Of a stretch of DNA of 64,000 nt, positions 46,927 through 59,690 are shown piece by piece. A program made the translations under genes and the position numbers. This DNA comes from Sarcomyxa edulis (lineage: Eukaryota; Basidiomycota; Agaricomycetes; Agaricales; Mycenaceae). Each line of letters starts with the position of its first letter. Positions within the stretch are counted from its first letter, which is position 1. The notes beneath the pieces were generated by a model that worked only from the letters and a program-made list of their open reading frames with translations, did not search any database and had not been told where the DNA came from. The stretch spans positions 248,001-312,000 of the forward strand of contig QUOL01000004.1 in assembly GCA_009761415.1 (NCBI GenBank), written 5' to 3'.

Positions 46927-49900
46927 ATGGTGTCCGTCCAGGCAGCCATAGATTCCCTCAGGAAGGCAGCTTCGAAATGTAAAGCCAAGGAAGTCAAAGC
47001 TTCTATCGAAAATGTCTCGTCGTACCTCATCATTCTCGTAAGTAATCAGTCGTAGACCTAGAGTGTAGTTGTACTCACTTGCAATTCACTTTAATCTAGA
47101 AATCAACATCCGCTCCTGCCAATGTTGTGAAGAAAATGGTCACTGTCTTCCGTAAACCCTTAGTTCCGATATACACCGCTTTCCCTGCACTAGGACTTCA
47201 ATTCTGTGCAGCGCTATATGCTGAGATATTCGAGGCTCAGATAAAAGACGCTGTTGACTCCGGAAGCGCAACTCTTGCGGATAAGGCTCAATGGGAAATG
47301 GTACAGCATTCGTTGTTGTCGGGCGTTCTGGTAGGTCAATCGCGGTCCTCGGTCAAATACGTGCTCAGTCATCTGTAGGATTTCTTGGACGAGACTCAAG
47401 ATCCTGGTAAGGCATGACTCTTCATCTTTACTTTCGCCCTCTTGACTCCTATCCAGACAAAAGCAAAGACCTGGCAGCAACCGCTTTCTATTCGGTTCTC
47501 TGTGACATCCACTTTTCTTTGAGCAACGACGGTGCAATTTCTCAATCCAATGGCTCTCTTATCATCAATGTACGTGAATATGTATTATATGGTTTTCTTC
47601 CTTCTTATTTTACCGCATATATGCGTCCTTTTGCTCTGTGATATCAACAATTCTTCCAGGTCTACACGTTTTTGTTAGAATCGGCCATTTCTCATCCTAT
47701 CAATCAACATAGACTTCGCGATCCTAAGATACTAGGCGGGTGAGTCAAACAAATCCGTGATCTCAAGCTTCACATCTGAGATTATCTTCAAGCGAGCGTA
47801 TCGGCCTCACCCTTTCAAGATGCAAAGGTACCTGAATCATTTATACCACCTCGATTTCGAAAAGCTCACAGAGTATCATTAGATTTTCCTGCCGTGGATA
47901 TACTCCTTGACATCTTTGGAATGTTGCTACCGTCAACTGGAAATTCCGAATCCGGTCGTGCGAAGCGCACCCGCTTCATACAGGATGTTCTCCAACCTTT
48001 TCCGTCCAATGAAGATTTAACGAAGACCTTGGGAGACATGCAATCGGACCAATGGGAAGTTACGTCTCGAAAGATAATTGACAGACTCGCAAATGACGAT
48101 ATATCTTTGTACGTCAGATACCTTGTTTGTTGTGTTATATGGAGCTGATTTCTGATTTGTGGGAAGTCCTCAACCTTTCCAGCTAGACCAATTTTCTTCG
48201 TGCGGGTGTACCTTCGGCCAAGAAGAGCAAGATAGGATGTATCTCAACGATATGTCGTTTACAGCCAGCGTATCCGAAGACGAGGTCAGAGCCACTTATA
48301 TATATCTTCTTCCTTGGACTGACTTGAGTTTTCATCGACAGCAACTTGAGATTTTTCGTGCACATTATTCACGCGTCAAGAATGTGGTATTTTCGACTCC
48401 TTCTCGAGCCTCAACAGGAGTAGCAATCTACCTTTCGTCACCGCCTGTGCTTGGCCCTGCCCAAATCGAAGTGACAGGAGACCAAGTCATAACTCTGTCG
48501 TTTGCTCTGAAGAACAAGGATGTAGGAAGATTCCAGAAGGCGTTGGAGCATCGAGGCTTAGTCTGTCATTAGCCTGTCTTCCACTCATATACACTGATTT
48601 TCCTCGTCGATTAGGGTGATTCGATGTCATCTACTCAGAGAAAGCTATCCTTACATCCTCCAGTACGGATGGAATTCGATAGGCATGGAAAGATTTTGCC
48701 TGAACTTACTGTCGAGGTCTGTAATCTGTAGGACCAACCATGACCCCATACTGACATCTTTGTCTATTAGGAGAGAGCCTTGACCGTACAACGCAGTATG
48801 GTCTTTGGCATCTGTCTGCCAGGTTTAGACTAACATCGGTTATTCGTTCAACAGTATTCGACCAGGGTAGCGATAGCATTTTTTCCACCGATGCTCCAAG
48901 CCCAGAGAAGGTGATACCAGAGAAACGTCTACCTGTGCCTGTTGCATCGCCAATCGCCACGAAACCGTCTCTTCCCCGTCCCCGTCCTGTACCTAAAGGA
49001 AAACTCTCCGTACAACAGGAGAAAACCTACATCGATCAGCCTCTGCCAGTTGTGACTTCGACGATTGTGACCCTTCCTCGTTCTTCTCTCCGCTCTCTGA
49101 AATCTCCTGTTATCGCTCTTGACCGTTCCCGTACAGCTAAACTCACCCGCGACGTCTTCGGTGCCAGCGGTGAAGAACTTTCTGAAGTCTCTGACGACGA
49201 ACCTGTATTTTCTGTTTCTGTTCCTGTCCCAACGGTTGCCAAATCTCCTCCAGTCCCGATGGCTAGCCTCGAAAATCATGCATTATCTCTGGACCATCTA
49301 GATGACGACTCCGACGCCACTTTGTTCGCACCTCCAGGAGCTGTAGTCCGACGGATCTTGGATTCCGACGACGAAGAGGTACTTGTTTCTGCGCGGAAGA
49401 CCAAGAATCCAAGCGAGCGGAAGAAAAAAAAGATGGCTCATGCTCCCTGTACCGACGACGAGGAAGAGACTGAACCTAAACTAACCGAACGGCTTACTGC
49501 TACTGGAAGAACTGCTCTCTCTCGAGCCGCCAAGGAGAACTATTCTGAGGTCATTACTCCTGCTGCTCTTGTTACGAAAGATATGGAAGTCATCGACAAA
49601 CTCGGGCTGTCCAAGATGTCTGCTATTTCAAAATATCCTGTTCCTGTCGCGGACCGTCCTTCTGGTCCTCAGACAACAATGCCTGCTACTTCTGACAAAC
49701 CGACCATATCCGTCAAAAGGAAAAACAATGCCTCTGATACTACCAACGACTCTGAAACTGATATTCGTTCTGCCAAGCGTCCTCGTCAAGAAACTCCTAA
49801 TCCTCCTCCTCCTCCTCAAGAGCCTTTTCCTGCCGCTACATCATTATCTACCAGAGCATCTACAGCTTTCGGTCCACGCACGGCCAAAGCCACAGCTTCC

Positions 49901-51910
49901 ACCAAGAAATATGGTAAACAAGGCCGAACGTCTTCCCCCGTCCCTCCTCCTTCTGTTGCTCATAGTGATAGCATTGACTACGACGAACTTCCCTCTGCTT
50001 ACTCTCCTCCACCGAGCGACCTTCCTGATAAAGCTCTGATGGATCTCAAGGCGAACGTTCCGGCGGTGTCCGGTAGGAATCGGATCTCAGGTATGAAGGG
50101 TAAGGCAGGTAAAGCCAATGTGACTGTTACTACTATCCAGAAGGGCAAAAGAGAGAAGAACCCGCCCAAGGTTCGTCTCATACTTTGCTATAGCGACTGT
50201 ATTTTCGCGGTGCTGATAGGATGGGATGCAGGTGGCACCGACTCCAGCGAAGACGGCGAAACCTAAAGCTTTGACTACGGAATCATCAAAGAAGGAAAAG
50301 GTCTCTAACTACAATCTTAATCTTAGCCTTCGAGAAATACTCATATTGGAGTCTTCAGGGAACAAAGAAGCCAGATCTTCCTGCTGCTAACGAACCCAGA
50401 GTTACCCGTCGCTCTGCACGCGTGACAACCAACGTGATTGTCCCGAAGAAAGTGGACGTGAGTGGGCTCACAGAACGCAAGTTCAACGGGGTACTCAATC
50501 TATAAATCTAGCCGCCTCCGTCTCCCGAAATCAAGCGCTCACGTGCGACAAAGAAACCGGTCAAAGCACCATGGGAAGAACCAGATTTTGTCAGCGCCAT
50601 TTTGCCTGTGGCTGCGGTGGACGAGGTGGACGACGACATCGTTCCTCTGGAACAAGCTCCAGAAATCTCAATCCCGATTTCTGCTGCTGCTTTACCGGAT
50701 CCTGTGGTCACGGACGATGACCCCATTGTTTCCTACGATCAAATCTCTCAGGACCAGGAGGATCATGCCACTGGTGCATATGAAGATTATCTGGTGCCTA
50801 CGAAGGTGAAATACTTTGCGCTATCTTCTTTATTCTATTTTCCTGAATTGCATTCTTTATTGACGGTTTTGTTTCGATAACCGCAGACCGATCCTACTCC
50901 AGACCCTCCTTCAGCATTAGGATCGGATTATGTGATGATCGATTTGAGTAAGGATGATGATTCCCCGGCCCCCAAGAAGGCTCCAACTCCTTTACGACAA
51001 CCGAAACAGCCTGTTGTTCTTCTTGAGACCAAGAAGCAGCCCCCGGCGCGTATCCCTCCTCCCGATTCACCCGTCAAGATCCAACCGGCCAAAATCACGC
51101 CTCCTACATCGGTGACTTTGGAAATTGAACGGCCCCGTCAATTTGTCACTTTCGTTTCTCCCAAGAAGGCTCCTTCTGTGGATAAGGTGGTGCCTCAAAA
51201 GAACTATCGGCGCCCTTCTCCGGTGCTTCAGCCCAAGAAGACAGTAGAGTTTCAAGATATTCACTACCCAAAGATGTACGAGCCCGAGAACGATTACGAC
51301 GACGAGACAACCATGTATGATGTTGACGACGATAGGAAGAGTAAAGCACGTTCTGAAATGGATGATATTGTGGATGTGAGTGTCTGGAGTGTCTATCTCC
51401 TGCCTCTCAACTGATTGACGTCGTTTTAGGTTTTGAGTCAGATGCAGGAGGTAAGTCGATTGACGTTCTGTTTACAGAATAAAGCTGAACGTCTTGGTTA
51501 TCTAGCACATTGTTCAAAACATATCTCTTCGGTTCGAAAATGTAGACACTCAAGTCCGGATGGGACGGGACATGATTTTACGGGACGCAGCCGCCGACCT
51601 TCATCGAATGCGCTCTGAATGGTGAGTGGCGTCATCATAAAGAAACTATATTAGTATACGGTGCTAACTTCAGAGAACTAGCGTCATCTATTTCAATGCT
51701 ATAGTCGACCTTGAAGAAGAGCATGCAACGTTTCGTCGAAAGGTCGTGGCTGGCTTTGAAGACATGCAGAACGTGAATGAAGCGATGTCTAAGCAACTAG
51801 CAGACATTATCCAGCGTCATGATCGTCACAGTCTGTCGAAAAGGCTTCCCACTTCGTTATTCTCTTCCAGCAACGCACCCTTGATCGCCATAAATCCCGC
51901 TCTTTTATAA
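46927..51910 (+). CDS. Candidate meiotic chromosome axis core protein (Red1/SYCP2-like)
   Basis: A large gene of about 15 exons. Residues 1 to about 270 are helical, ARM/HEAT-like (MVSVQAAIDSLRKAASKCKA, LGLQFCAALYAEIFEAQIKD, RAKRTRFIQDVLQPFPSN). A beta-rich region follows from FPQPFQLDQFSSCGCTFG through RMYLNDMSFTASVSEDE, GVAIYLSSPPVLGPAQIEV and ITLSFALKNKDVGRFQKALE, like the PH-fold (Spt16M-like) domain that follows the ARM domain in SYCP2. Splicing from about 48561 to 48613 bypasses a stop and continues MEFDRHGKILPELTVE. The middle, some 700 residues, is disordered with alternating acidic and Lys/Pro-rich patches. The C-terminus is helical (FENVDTQVRMGRDMILRDAA, VIYFNAIVDLEEEHATFRRK), fit for a coiled coil. 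This order is that of Red1/SYCP2/ASY3 axis proteins. No single motif proves it; a generic chromatin scaffold remains possible. Confidence 0.6.
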
Positions 51911-52574
51911 ATACCGACGAACTTGCTACGTGGCCCTCCTTCTCCTTGTACCTTGTACTCTGTAACAGTCATGTATATACCCTCGAGATGATCATCAACA
52001 TGCATGCATTGAAGTTCTCTGAAAAGAGCAGAAACATTCAGGTCTCAGGCCTCAGGAGCGGATGACCTGGGATGACTCCGGTATTTTTATGGATCCGAAA
52101 GAGCTCGGGCTCGGAAAGGAGGTAGGCTCGCATCGGCCTGTTTGTGGCAAGGTACGGCGGTTGAACGTTCATCGACCGGATCTCATATACGGTTTCCGCC
52201 GTCGTGTGCCAGTGTCAGCAGTGTCGAACCACACACTGGCCACAGGGAGTGCGTGTCTAGATGATGGGCAGATGATTGACAGTACGGGGTGGAATTGGAT
52301 ATAACAGTGCGACCTAGGTACGTCAAAGCAAAGATACGCGTGTTGCAAGACACAAGACGAGTCTGATGGTACAGGCTGTCGCTACTACGGTGAGTGGAGG
52401 TTGGACGTGTTGGATGCTCGCCGCCAGTGGGTCGGTGGTCGTGTTCTTTACGTAATACATCCTCGTACTTTTCATCCTCTCAATCTTCCGCCACACATTT
52501 GCATCCCTGCAGCTGCTCGGGCTCTTGTATTTTTTTATTTACAGCCAAGTTGAGAATCTAGACGAGATCTTGCA
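51911..52574. other. Intergenic, 664 bp
   Basis: Between the candidate axis gene and ABD1 on the same strand. One frame at 52062-52304 is open but lacks any known motif. Mostly 3' UTR and the ABD1 promoter. Confidence 0.4.
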
Positions 52575-54610
52575 ATGCCAAAGTTCGATCCTGTACGAGA
52601 TGCGGTACAAAACTCACCCATCCAACAACAACGGAACGATTCCTTTCCTCCTCCTAATTTCCATTCAAGTTCTACCATTAGCCCGACTTTAGGCAGAACT
52701 CGTGCTACAGATCTATCCGTTCTCCTTAACAACACGGAGGATACCCCTCCCCCTCCCCGATCATCCAGTCTTTCCCATTTGTTACACAACGACGACGATG
52801 ACAAACTAGCTACCTCCCAACCATTTCGTCGAACATCCACCAACCTCGACATCACAGGCACGTCTCCCCGCCCTTCATCTTCACGCACGTTGCCCAGTAG
52901 CCCACCCCCCCAGTATTCGCATTCCATACCCAGTTCTTCACTTCTTCAATCACCTGTCCTTCCTCCACAGTCTCCAGAATTTCTCTTCGCTTCCAGACCT
53001 TCATCCTCCTCTTCATCCTCAGGTCCATCCCACTTCACAATCACCCCACGCACCACCACATCCCCAAAAATGCCCCCACCTCCATTAGCCCGCACAACCC
53101 TTCCATACAACCCACGCGAACGAATAACCCCAGCCTCCTCCGTCCTCATCCCCATGTCCCAATCCGAAATGGACATGTACAAAAACTACCGAGGCATCGG
53201 CGCATCAAAACTCACCAAACGCAAACGTGCGCAAAGTGAAAGTGACGAACCTGACGACCGACCTACGAAGAAACTAGCTGGTGATGTAGGCGTCGTCGTA
53301 CAACATTGTGATTATAACCCATTCTAGTCACACATATCATCAACTTCTAACTTCGTGACTAACTAACCCCATCCCCGTCCCAGACAACGCTCGGCCCGAA
53401 GTCGGTGTCGTACAACGACTGGACTCTCCCATAATTGGTTTAAAGAATTTCAACAATTGGGTCAAATCCGTTCTCATCACGCGTTTTGCGCATCCGGTAC
53501 TGGCTGCTAGTCCTACATCCAATAACCACTATTATTCTGGGCCGGGTCGAGGAGGTGGTGGGAGAGGTGCGGCTGGGAAGGTATTGGATATGGGTTGCGG
53601 GAAGGGCGGAGATATCACGAAATGGGCTAAAGCGCGTGTTAGAGAACTCATCGGCGTTGGTATGTCGGTCTATATCCCAAACCTTATAACTTTAAACGCT
53701 CACCGGGAAATTCACCTTCCATTTTCTTCCCTCTCACCCCAAAAGACATCGCCAACGTCTCAGTAGACCAAGCCCGTTCCCGGTGGGAAGGCCTCCGAGG
53801 CCCTCGCTTCGACGCCACATTCGCGACACTAGACTGCTACACCGAATCCCTCACCAAAGCCGTCCCACCCGCTAAACTAGCTCAACCATTCGACGTCGTC
53901 TCACTCCAATTTTGCATGCACTATGCATTCGAGAATGTCCAGAAAGCACGGTGTATGCTCGAGAATGTGAGCAGGTACTTGAGGGTGGGTGGGGTGTTTA
54001 TTGGCACTATTCCCAATGCGGAGCTTTTGTTGTGGGTCCCTTTTCACTCTAAATGACATGTTCATTCTTTCCTCGATGATTGACGGTCGTTCCATTTGTT
54101 CTCTGATGTAGGGACCACCTGGATGCGATTCCAGCAGAAGAGGAAGACCTCTCCTTTGGGAACTCGGTATACAAAATCCGATTCGAGAACCGCGAAAAAC
54201 CAGTATTTGGTCATAAATATTGGTTCTATTTACAAGATGCTGTAGAAAACGTTCCGGAATACGTCGTTCGATGGAATAATTTTGTACAGTGCGTCTTCAC
54301 TTCCCCTTCCACTTCCTCCTCAAACGAATATAAACTAACGGACACGAAAAAACTTAGGATGGCAGCAGAATACAAACTATACCCAATCTATAAAGAAGAA
54401 TTTCACCAAGTATACGAAGAACATCGGGAACATCAAGAGTTTGGGCCTTTGTTGGTGAGGATGAAGGTTGTGGATGGGAATGGGGAGAGTTCGATGGATG
54501 AGGACCAGTGGGAGGCTGCTAGTGAGTATTTCACCATCTTCGAATGAATGACCGTTAATGATGGGACATTTTTAGATATTTATATTGCGTTTGCGTTCGA
54601 GAAACGATAA
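52575..54610 (+). CDS. ABD1: mRNA cap guanine-N7 methyltransferase
   Basis: Adds the N7 methyl group to the GpppN cap of nuclear transcripts. The first 200 residues are Ser/Pro-rich and disordered. Exon 1 ends at 53307 and the donor GTGATT restores QHYNARPEVGVVQRLDSPII, the conserved entry of Abd1. Then LKNFNNWVKSVLI, the SAM-binding motif I VLDMGCGKGGDITKWAKARV, FDVVSLQFCMHYAFEN (the cap-pocket His-Tyr) and VGGVFIGTIPNAELLLDHLD. VFGHKYWFYLQDAVENVPEY and FHQVYEEHREHQEFGPLL follow. The last splice, about 54512 to 54577, gives the terminal block NIYIAFAFEKR; without it the protein would stop at 54547 and lose this conserved strand. All methyltransferase motifs are intact. Confidence 0.95.
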
Positions 54611-55121
54611 TATCGTCATGACCCGATGAATCATCCAGTCAGTGTACTTGTATGCTCCATACTTACTTCCCCACTTTGTTCTCGACTGCAACTGCAGCGA
54701 CATTACATGCTTGCTTCAATCTTCTTATAATACCGTTCTAATACTCGGACCTATGTTATGTATCTGATGGGATTATAAAACAAATGATGATAGGAATATT
54801 CCAGATTATACAAGGGTCGACCGACCGCACTACCTGCTTCTTGCTGTAAGGAAGAAACTAATACTATGACCGTTTCTGAGAGTAAGTCGTATCGAGGAAA
54901 AGATGAGGATGAAAAGAAGGACGAGGATTTATGAGAGGGATTCGTGTCTTTGGATCAAAACTACAGTAACACTGGCACGCGCAGATGATGAAGGGGAATA
55001 GGACATAGGACACGAAAAACTTGACGACACAATGAATATATAATAAAGAAAGAAGAGCACAGAACAGAACATCGTCCGCTGCTCTTGCCGTACCGCTGTG
55101 AGGATTAGGATGTCGAAATGT
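54611..55121. other. Convergent gap between ABD1 and RSP5, 511 bp
   Basis: Holds the two 3' UTRs. AT-rich runs such as 54770-54800 and 55018-55045 could carry polyadenylation signals. No gene is seen. Confidence 0.4.
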
Positions 55122-58100
55122 TTACTCATTACCGAATCCAACCGTCTCCCTAAAGATTAGAAGAAAACGCGATCAATAATCTTCATAGTCAAAACAAGAA
55201 AGGAAGAATTGCGACTCACTCAACAGCCAGTGTCAACTTGTGTTCCAAACTCGCATAATCCTTATACGGCGGCAAATCAATCCGATTGAAACACGTATGA
55301 CTCTTTGGCAACTGTGATGGGTCTCCAGATTTCTCGATTGTAAATCTTCTCGGACCATCGGATCCTTGGAGGTCTTTGAATCCGTTGACGGGGATCCGTG
55401 AAGTCCCCGTGGCAAATTGGAGAAGACGAGATTTACGTTCGGGGGGCCAGCTGCGGACGCATTTCCAGAACCATTGGATGACTTCATCGTTCATCTCGTA
55501 TCCGCGGTAGTCGGTGAATTTCGTCCAGTCGTCACTGTGAGTTGTATTCAGTATTGATTGCCAGTCCTCCTGGCGAGGTGGAACTGAAGAGAAGAGAAAA
55601 AACTTACACGTCAATCTCAGACATGCCACCAATCAACAGCTCCAGCTCCCGTTCATCAAACACCGTAATGAGATCCTGTGGTATGAGCTCGCTGAACCCT
55701 GACATGAAGGCTTCGAATTGTTCCTTCACCCGTTTCGAGATACGATAATCAACAACGTGCTCGACATATTCCTTCTTGTTGTCCTCGGTCACTGGTACGT
55801 CGGCACCTCCGGGTTTAAGTTCGATGGTCACCATCTCACCGAAACGGTCTTCGGTTGTAGTAAATGTCTCGTCGATGATGTCTGTGATGTCGTTCTCTCT
55901 GTAAATAGTCGGTGCGGTCAGTCAACTGATGGTCGGCTTGAGGGGTATGGAGATGAAGGAACGTACAACATCCAAGTCATCCCCCGGTGCAACTCAGCAT
56001 CCACACTTTCTAGATCAGACAACGTAACCTTCTTCTTCAAGATCATCTTATAGAAACTGACGATGAAGTAGGCATCCAGGAATCGACGATGGAAGATACC
56101 GAGACCGAGACAACGACCGATGAATTTGAAGTAGTTCAAATGCTCAGGGTTGACACCAGAGGCGGGGTTGATTTGGAGAGTGTAATTGTCGTGTGCGGAG
56201 TATTCAAAGAGACAGTAGAAGGGGTTGAACATTTCGTGGGATAGCAGGAAGAAGAATTCTCTACGAGGGTCGGTCGGAGAACATTAACTTAGTACGGACA
56301 TGCAGTTTGAGATGATAAGACGCACCTGGAAAGCCCACCATAATCCAGCCCATCCTCTCCATCGAATTTGATCATCAAGCGTTTCTTCAAATCATTAGGC
56401 GTCTGCCTCATAATCTCCGCATAACTATCCTCAAAGATATGATTACGTCTGATCTTGATCTGGCAATTCCCAGGTTGCGCACGCATAGCAGGCTGACTCC
56501 TGAAATAAATGAGCTTCCGCCTGAAATCACGTTTATACTGCGGTACGTTCGCATCGAGTGTGGATGGTAGACGGGGGTCGTCCCAGGTGGTTGTCTTTGT
56601 GTTGTGGTCCACGAAGTATACGCGTGCTGTGGATGTTAACCGCATCTCCCATCCAGATGGTAAAGGACCGAGTTGGGAGATCGTTTGAGGTTGGAGGGCT
56701 GCGCCTTGTCCACCAGGACCCATGACGCGGATGATAGTCTGTCGACGAGGATCCACCCATGTTGTAGTACGGGTGTTATGATCGACATAATACGGACGAC
56801 CCTCGGGAGTGTAACGCTCTTCCCAACCGTTCGGAAGACTGCCCGAACCAGCAGTGGTAGTATTGTTACCGGCAGCAATAGCAGCAGGCGTTCCAGCCAC
56901 TGGAGGAGTAACGGCTCCAGCCGCAGTGGCTGATGAGTTTCGATATACACTACTAGTGTTTGCTGCAGATGATTCCAACAAATCATCGGCTAAGATGCGT
57001 CTAGAATGCTGATCACGCGCAGCGTTAGTCTCACTATCTTGAGCATTATTATTCACGGCTGCGCTCGCTGATGGTCTGTTCCATGTGGTGCTGCGAGTGT
57101 TATGGTCGACGTAGTAAGTTCGTCCCAAAGGATCGATACGACGTTCCCATCCTGGTGGGAGAGCACCGTATTGATCAACATGGGGATCAAAATTGCGCAT
57201 CTGAGCGTTGGCTGCAGATTGCCCTGGAGATGTCGTAGGGGGTGTGACTGTCTGGGAGGGAGTAGTCGTCGTTGTCGTTGTCTGTGCGGGATCGGACGAG
57301 CTGACGGGACGAGAAGCAGGAGCCGAAGGGGGTTGGGCTGGAGTTGATTGCTCAGCGTCAGATGGAGGAGCCGCGGGAGATGTTTGATTGGGAACAGGCA
57401 TTGTGACATTACTTTCAGTGCCTGTGGCGTGGGAACTCGGGGTACGAGAGAGTGCTCCCCCACTTGTACCAGGTGTTAAGTTTGAGGAACTGGCAGTGGG
57501 GGAAGCGTCATTCAGATTGATGTCGAGGAAAGCGTTGTTCAAACCAGAGACCTGAGACGGGCCCGGGTTGCTGATGGGTTGTGAGATATTTGTCGAAAGA
57601 TAGATGATGAGTTTGCCGTGAACAACTAGATTGTCGTTGGATTTTTTCAGGTCAAGAGTGAGCATTTCTGTGATGCGGCGTTATCAGTACGAGATGAGGT
57701 ATGCGATGGAACGACCAACGCACCATGTCCCCCCAATTCAAGGTCGAGAACATCGCTGACGCGCACATTGACTACACCCAGGAAGCCCTGATCTCTTCTT
57801 TTGAATTTACGTTGGTCGAATATCTGGACGGCAACGACAGAAGAATCCTTAACGGTGCTAGACATAGGTTCAGCGTCCGATATATGAGCCAGCAGATGTC
57901 AGGGGCGTACATATCGAAACTCTCGTTCCAGTAGGGGTTAAGAGTCTTCTTCATGACGCTGGTGGTGTGAGTTTGCTCTGCATCGACAGTGATGACTGCG
58001 AATGGGTCTGGTAGTCGGAAGACATCGCGCTTCGACAAGCCGTCCGCGGCGACAACTATGAGACGGTCAGTGAAGTTGGTCAGGAGAAGCTGCAACGAAA

Positions 58101-58224
58101 CTGACCTGTAATGCGTATCTTCTTCCTACTGGACTCGATGAATGGATGTAAACACCGCTTATCGAGGCTGGTAAGAAAATGCTCACAGAACACCGGCTGC
58201 TGCTGCTGCTGCTGCTGCGGACAT
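55122..58224 (-). CDS. RSP5: HECT E3 ubiquitin ligase, Rsp5/NEDD4 type
   Basis: A membrane-associated ubiquitin ligase that sorts transporters and receptors and acts on PY-motif adaptors. Domains in order: a C2 domain ([20 protein letters not shown], then NPYWNESFD), a Ser/Thr/Pro linker, and three WW domains, [40 protein letters not shown] and [20 protein letters not shown]. The HECT domain follows: [80 protein letters not shown] and the active-site [16 protein letters not shown]. The last splice, from about 55218 to 55142, ends the protein EETVGFGNE, the known Rsp5 terminus. The protein starts with [13 protein letters not shown], encoded by a CTG/CAG-type trinucleotide run. About twelve exons. 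Confidence 0.96.
58197..58219 (-). repeat. GCA trinucleotide run (poly-Ala start of RSP5)
   Basis: About seven consecutive CTG units on the plus strand, read as GCA on the coding strand, right after the RSP5 start codon. Confidence 0.85.
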
Positions 58225-58629
58225 TGCAGATGAGCTTGAAAGCAAGCGAGTCTTGGTAGATGTTGCTATGTATCTGGAATCGACGAGACACCAGACGAAG
58301 ATCTACAGACGAACGAGAAAGACGGAAGGAAGGAGGAAAGTGAGTTGCGGAATGTCGAGCTCGATGGGCGGCTCTTTACAAAATGACAAATACGATTTAT
58401 ATTCGATTATTTTTGTATTTATTTTCGAGTTGTCAAAGCGACGCAGGCTGTTCTAACAGTTCTCTAACAGTTCTCTATTCTTGACTGTCACTGTCATATT
58501 CAGAAGAGCAAGGTAGGACCTGGTAGGTGGTCGTATAGGTTCTGGTGGGCTCATAGGCCCAGGTATCTTTAGGTGTGTAGTCCACATATTAATGTTACAA
58601 TAACGTCGACGCATTCCTTCCAGTGAGTA
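58225..58629. promoter_or_regulatory. RSP5 upstream region, 405 bp
   Basis: Promoter side of RSP5. A short perfect tandem repeat (TAACAGTTCTC twice) is at 58455-58478. No other signal. Confidence 0.35.
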
Positions 58630-59328
58630 TCAGGTTTCAAAGCCTTGATCCGAATCCTCTGCCAACACCACTTCGCCTTGATATGAATACTGACGGAGGC
58701 CAATCGAATAATCAGAAGCTGTTCGGAGGGCTCTCACATTCCGAAGCGTCGCTTTCGGACCCAGCTCGAGAATGGGGGCACTGGCTGCTCTCGGAATTTC
58801 TTCGTCGATGGAAGAATCTACCCCTCCCTCTGTTCCCTCCTCAGGTGCTCTCTTGTTGTCCCCGACAAATGCCCTGTAAAACCACGAACGTCGCTTTCGG
58901 TGCTTTCGAGTCGGTTTCGTTCGTGCGATGGACGTCCCCAATATCGGTGTAGAACTCGAGGCTGTGGAATTCGATGCTATAGAACTCGATGGTATGGAGA
59001 TTTGTCCAGCCTTGTGAGGATCTGACCCTTGATATGGGTGTGGGCCTGTGTTTACCTATGACAATACGATCTTCATTAACTGCTCTACTGGACAACTCGG
59101 TGTTTCTCCGGCAGCTGGACCTACTGGGATGATAATGGTTGAAGTACCCATATCTATAATCGCAGCGCTTGATCTGGATTCATTCGCAGCTCTTTGAGCA
59201 TCGACCTAAGGCTGATTTCAGTATATTGGCTGAGGGTTCTTCTGGATAGGTCTCACCTCCGACTTGACCATACTGGCGATGCCTTTCGTGCTGGCATGGA
59301 CATTAGGGTGCGCTGAAAAGTAGGGCAT
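58630..59328 (-). CDS. Small orphan protein, 190 residues
   Basis: I do not recognise this gene. Three exons (59257-59328, 59121-59205, 58630-59045) add to 573 nt with the frame kept, all at GT-AG sites. It starts MPYFSAHPNVHASTKGIASM, with MVKSEVDAQRAANESRSSAA next, then a Ser-rich stretch, a strongly basic run TKPTRKHRKRRSWFYRAF, an acidic stretch, and ASDYSIGLRQYSYQGEVVLA near the end. No membrane segment, signal peptide or known domain. The basic-aromatic run could bind membranes or nucleic acid or be a nuclear import signal; this is inference. The three consistent splice joins are the main evidence that it is real. It is divergent from the MIT-domain gene, 362 bp apart. Confidence 0.6.
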
Positions 59329-59690
59329 GGTTGAAAGATAGTGAGGATATGAAGTGTCCTTGGTTTCACTTTATACATTATACGACAAGACAGGAGAACT
59401 TGGTCCCGATTGCTCTCATCGACTTTCGTCAGCCGTTGGAGCCTCCTCCTATAGTTTTCTGCATGTAACTTGAACGTGTTGAATATTGAATATCGATTGA
59501 AGTCGCCCCTCGTCGACAGGGGCACCTTGAAATGATCACTTGTCGCGGAGAACCTGAGGCAGTAGAGGACAAGTCGAGTAATTTTACTCACCTTCGACGT
59601 TACTTACTAGGCGACTACAACAACCTCGACACATAGGCTGAACAATTGTCGAAATTACTCTCTACTAGTACTACGCTATACGCATGCAAA
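59329..59690. promoter_or_regulatory. Divergent promoter region, 362 bp
   Basis: Lies between the small orphan gene and the MIT-domain gene. A minus-strand frame here (59253-59591) is open but has no ATG-supported domain. No specific regulatory site was recognised. Confidence 0.3.

Noticed and set aside
48570..48572. TAG as the stop of the candidate axis protein, making two separate genes
   Set aside because: A donor just upstream and an acceptor near 48613 keep the frame, and the following exons continue without an ATG needed until deep inside a disordered stretch.
59253..59591. A 112-codon minus-strand frame upstream of the small orphan gene
   Set aside because: It shares bases with the true first exon in another frame and has no continuity with the spliced model.
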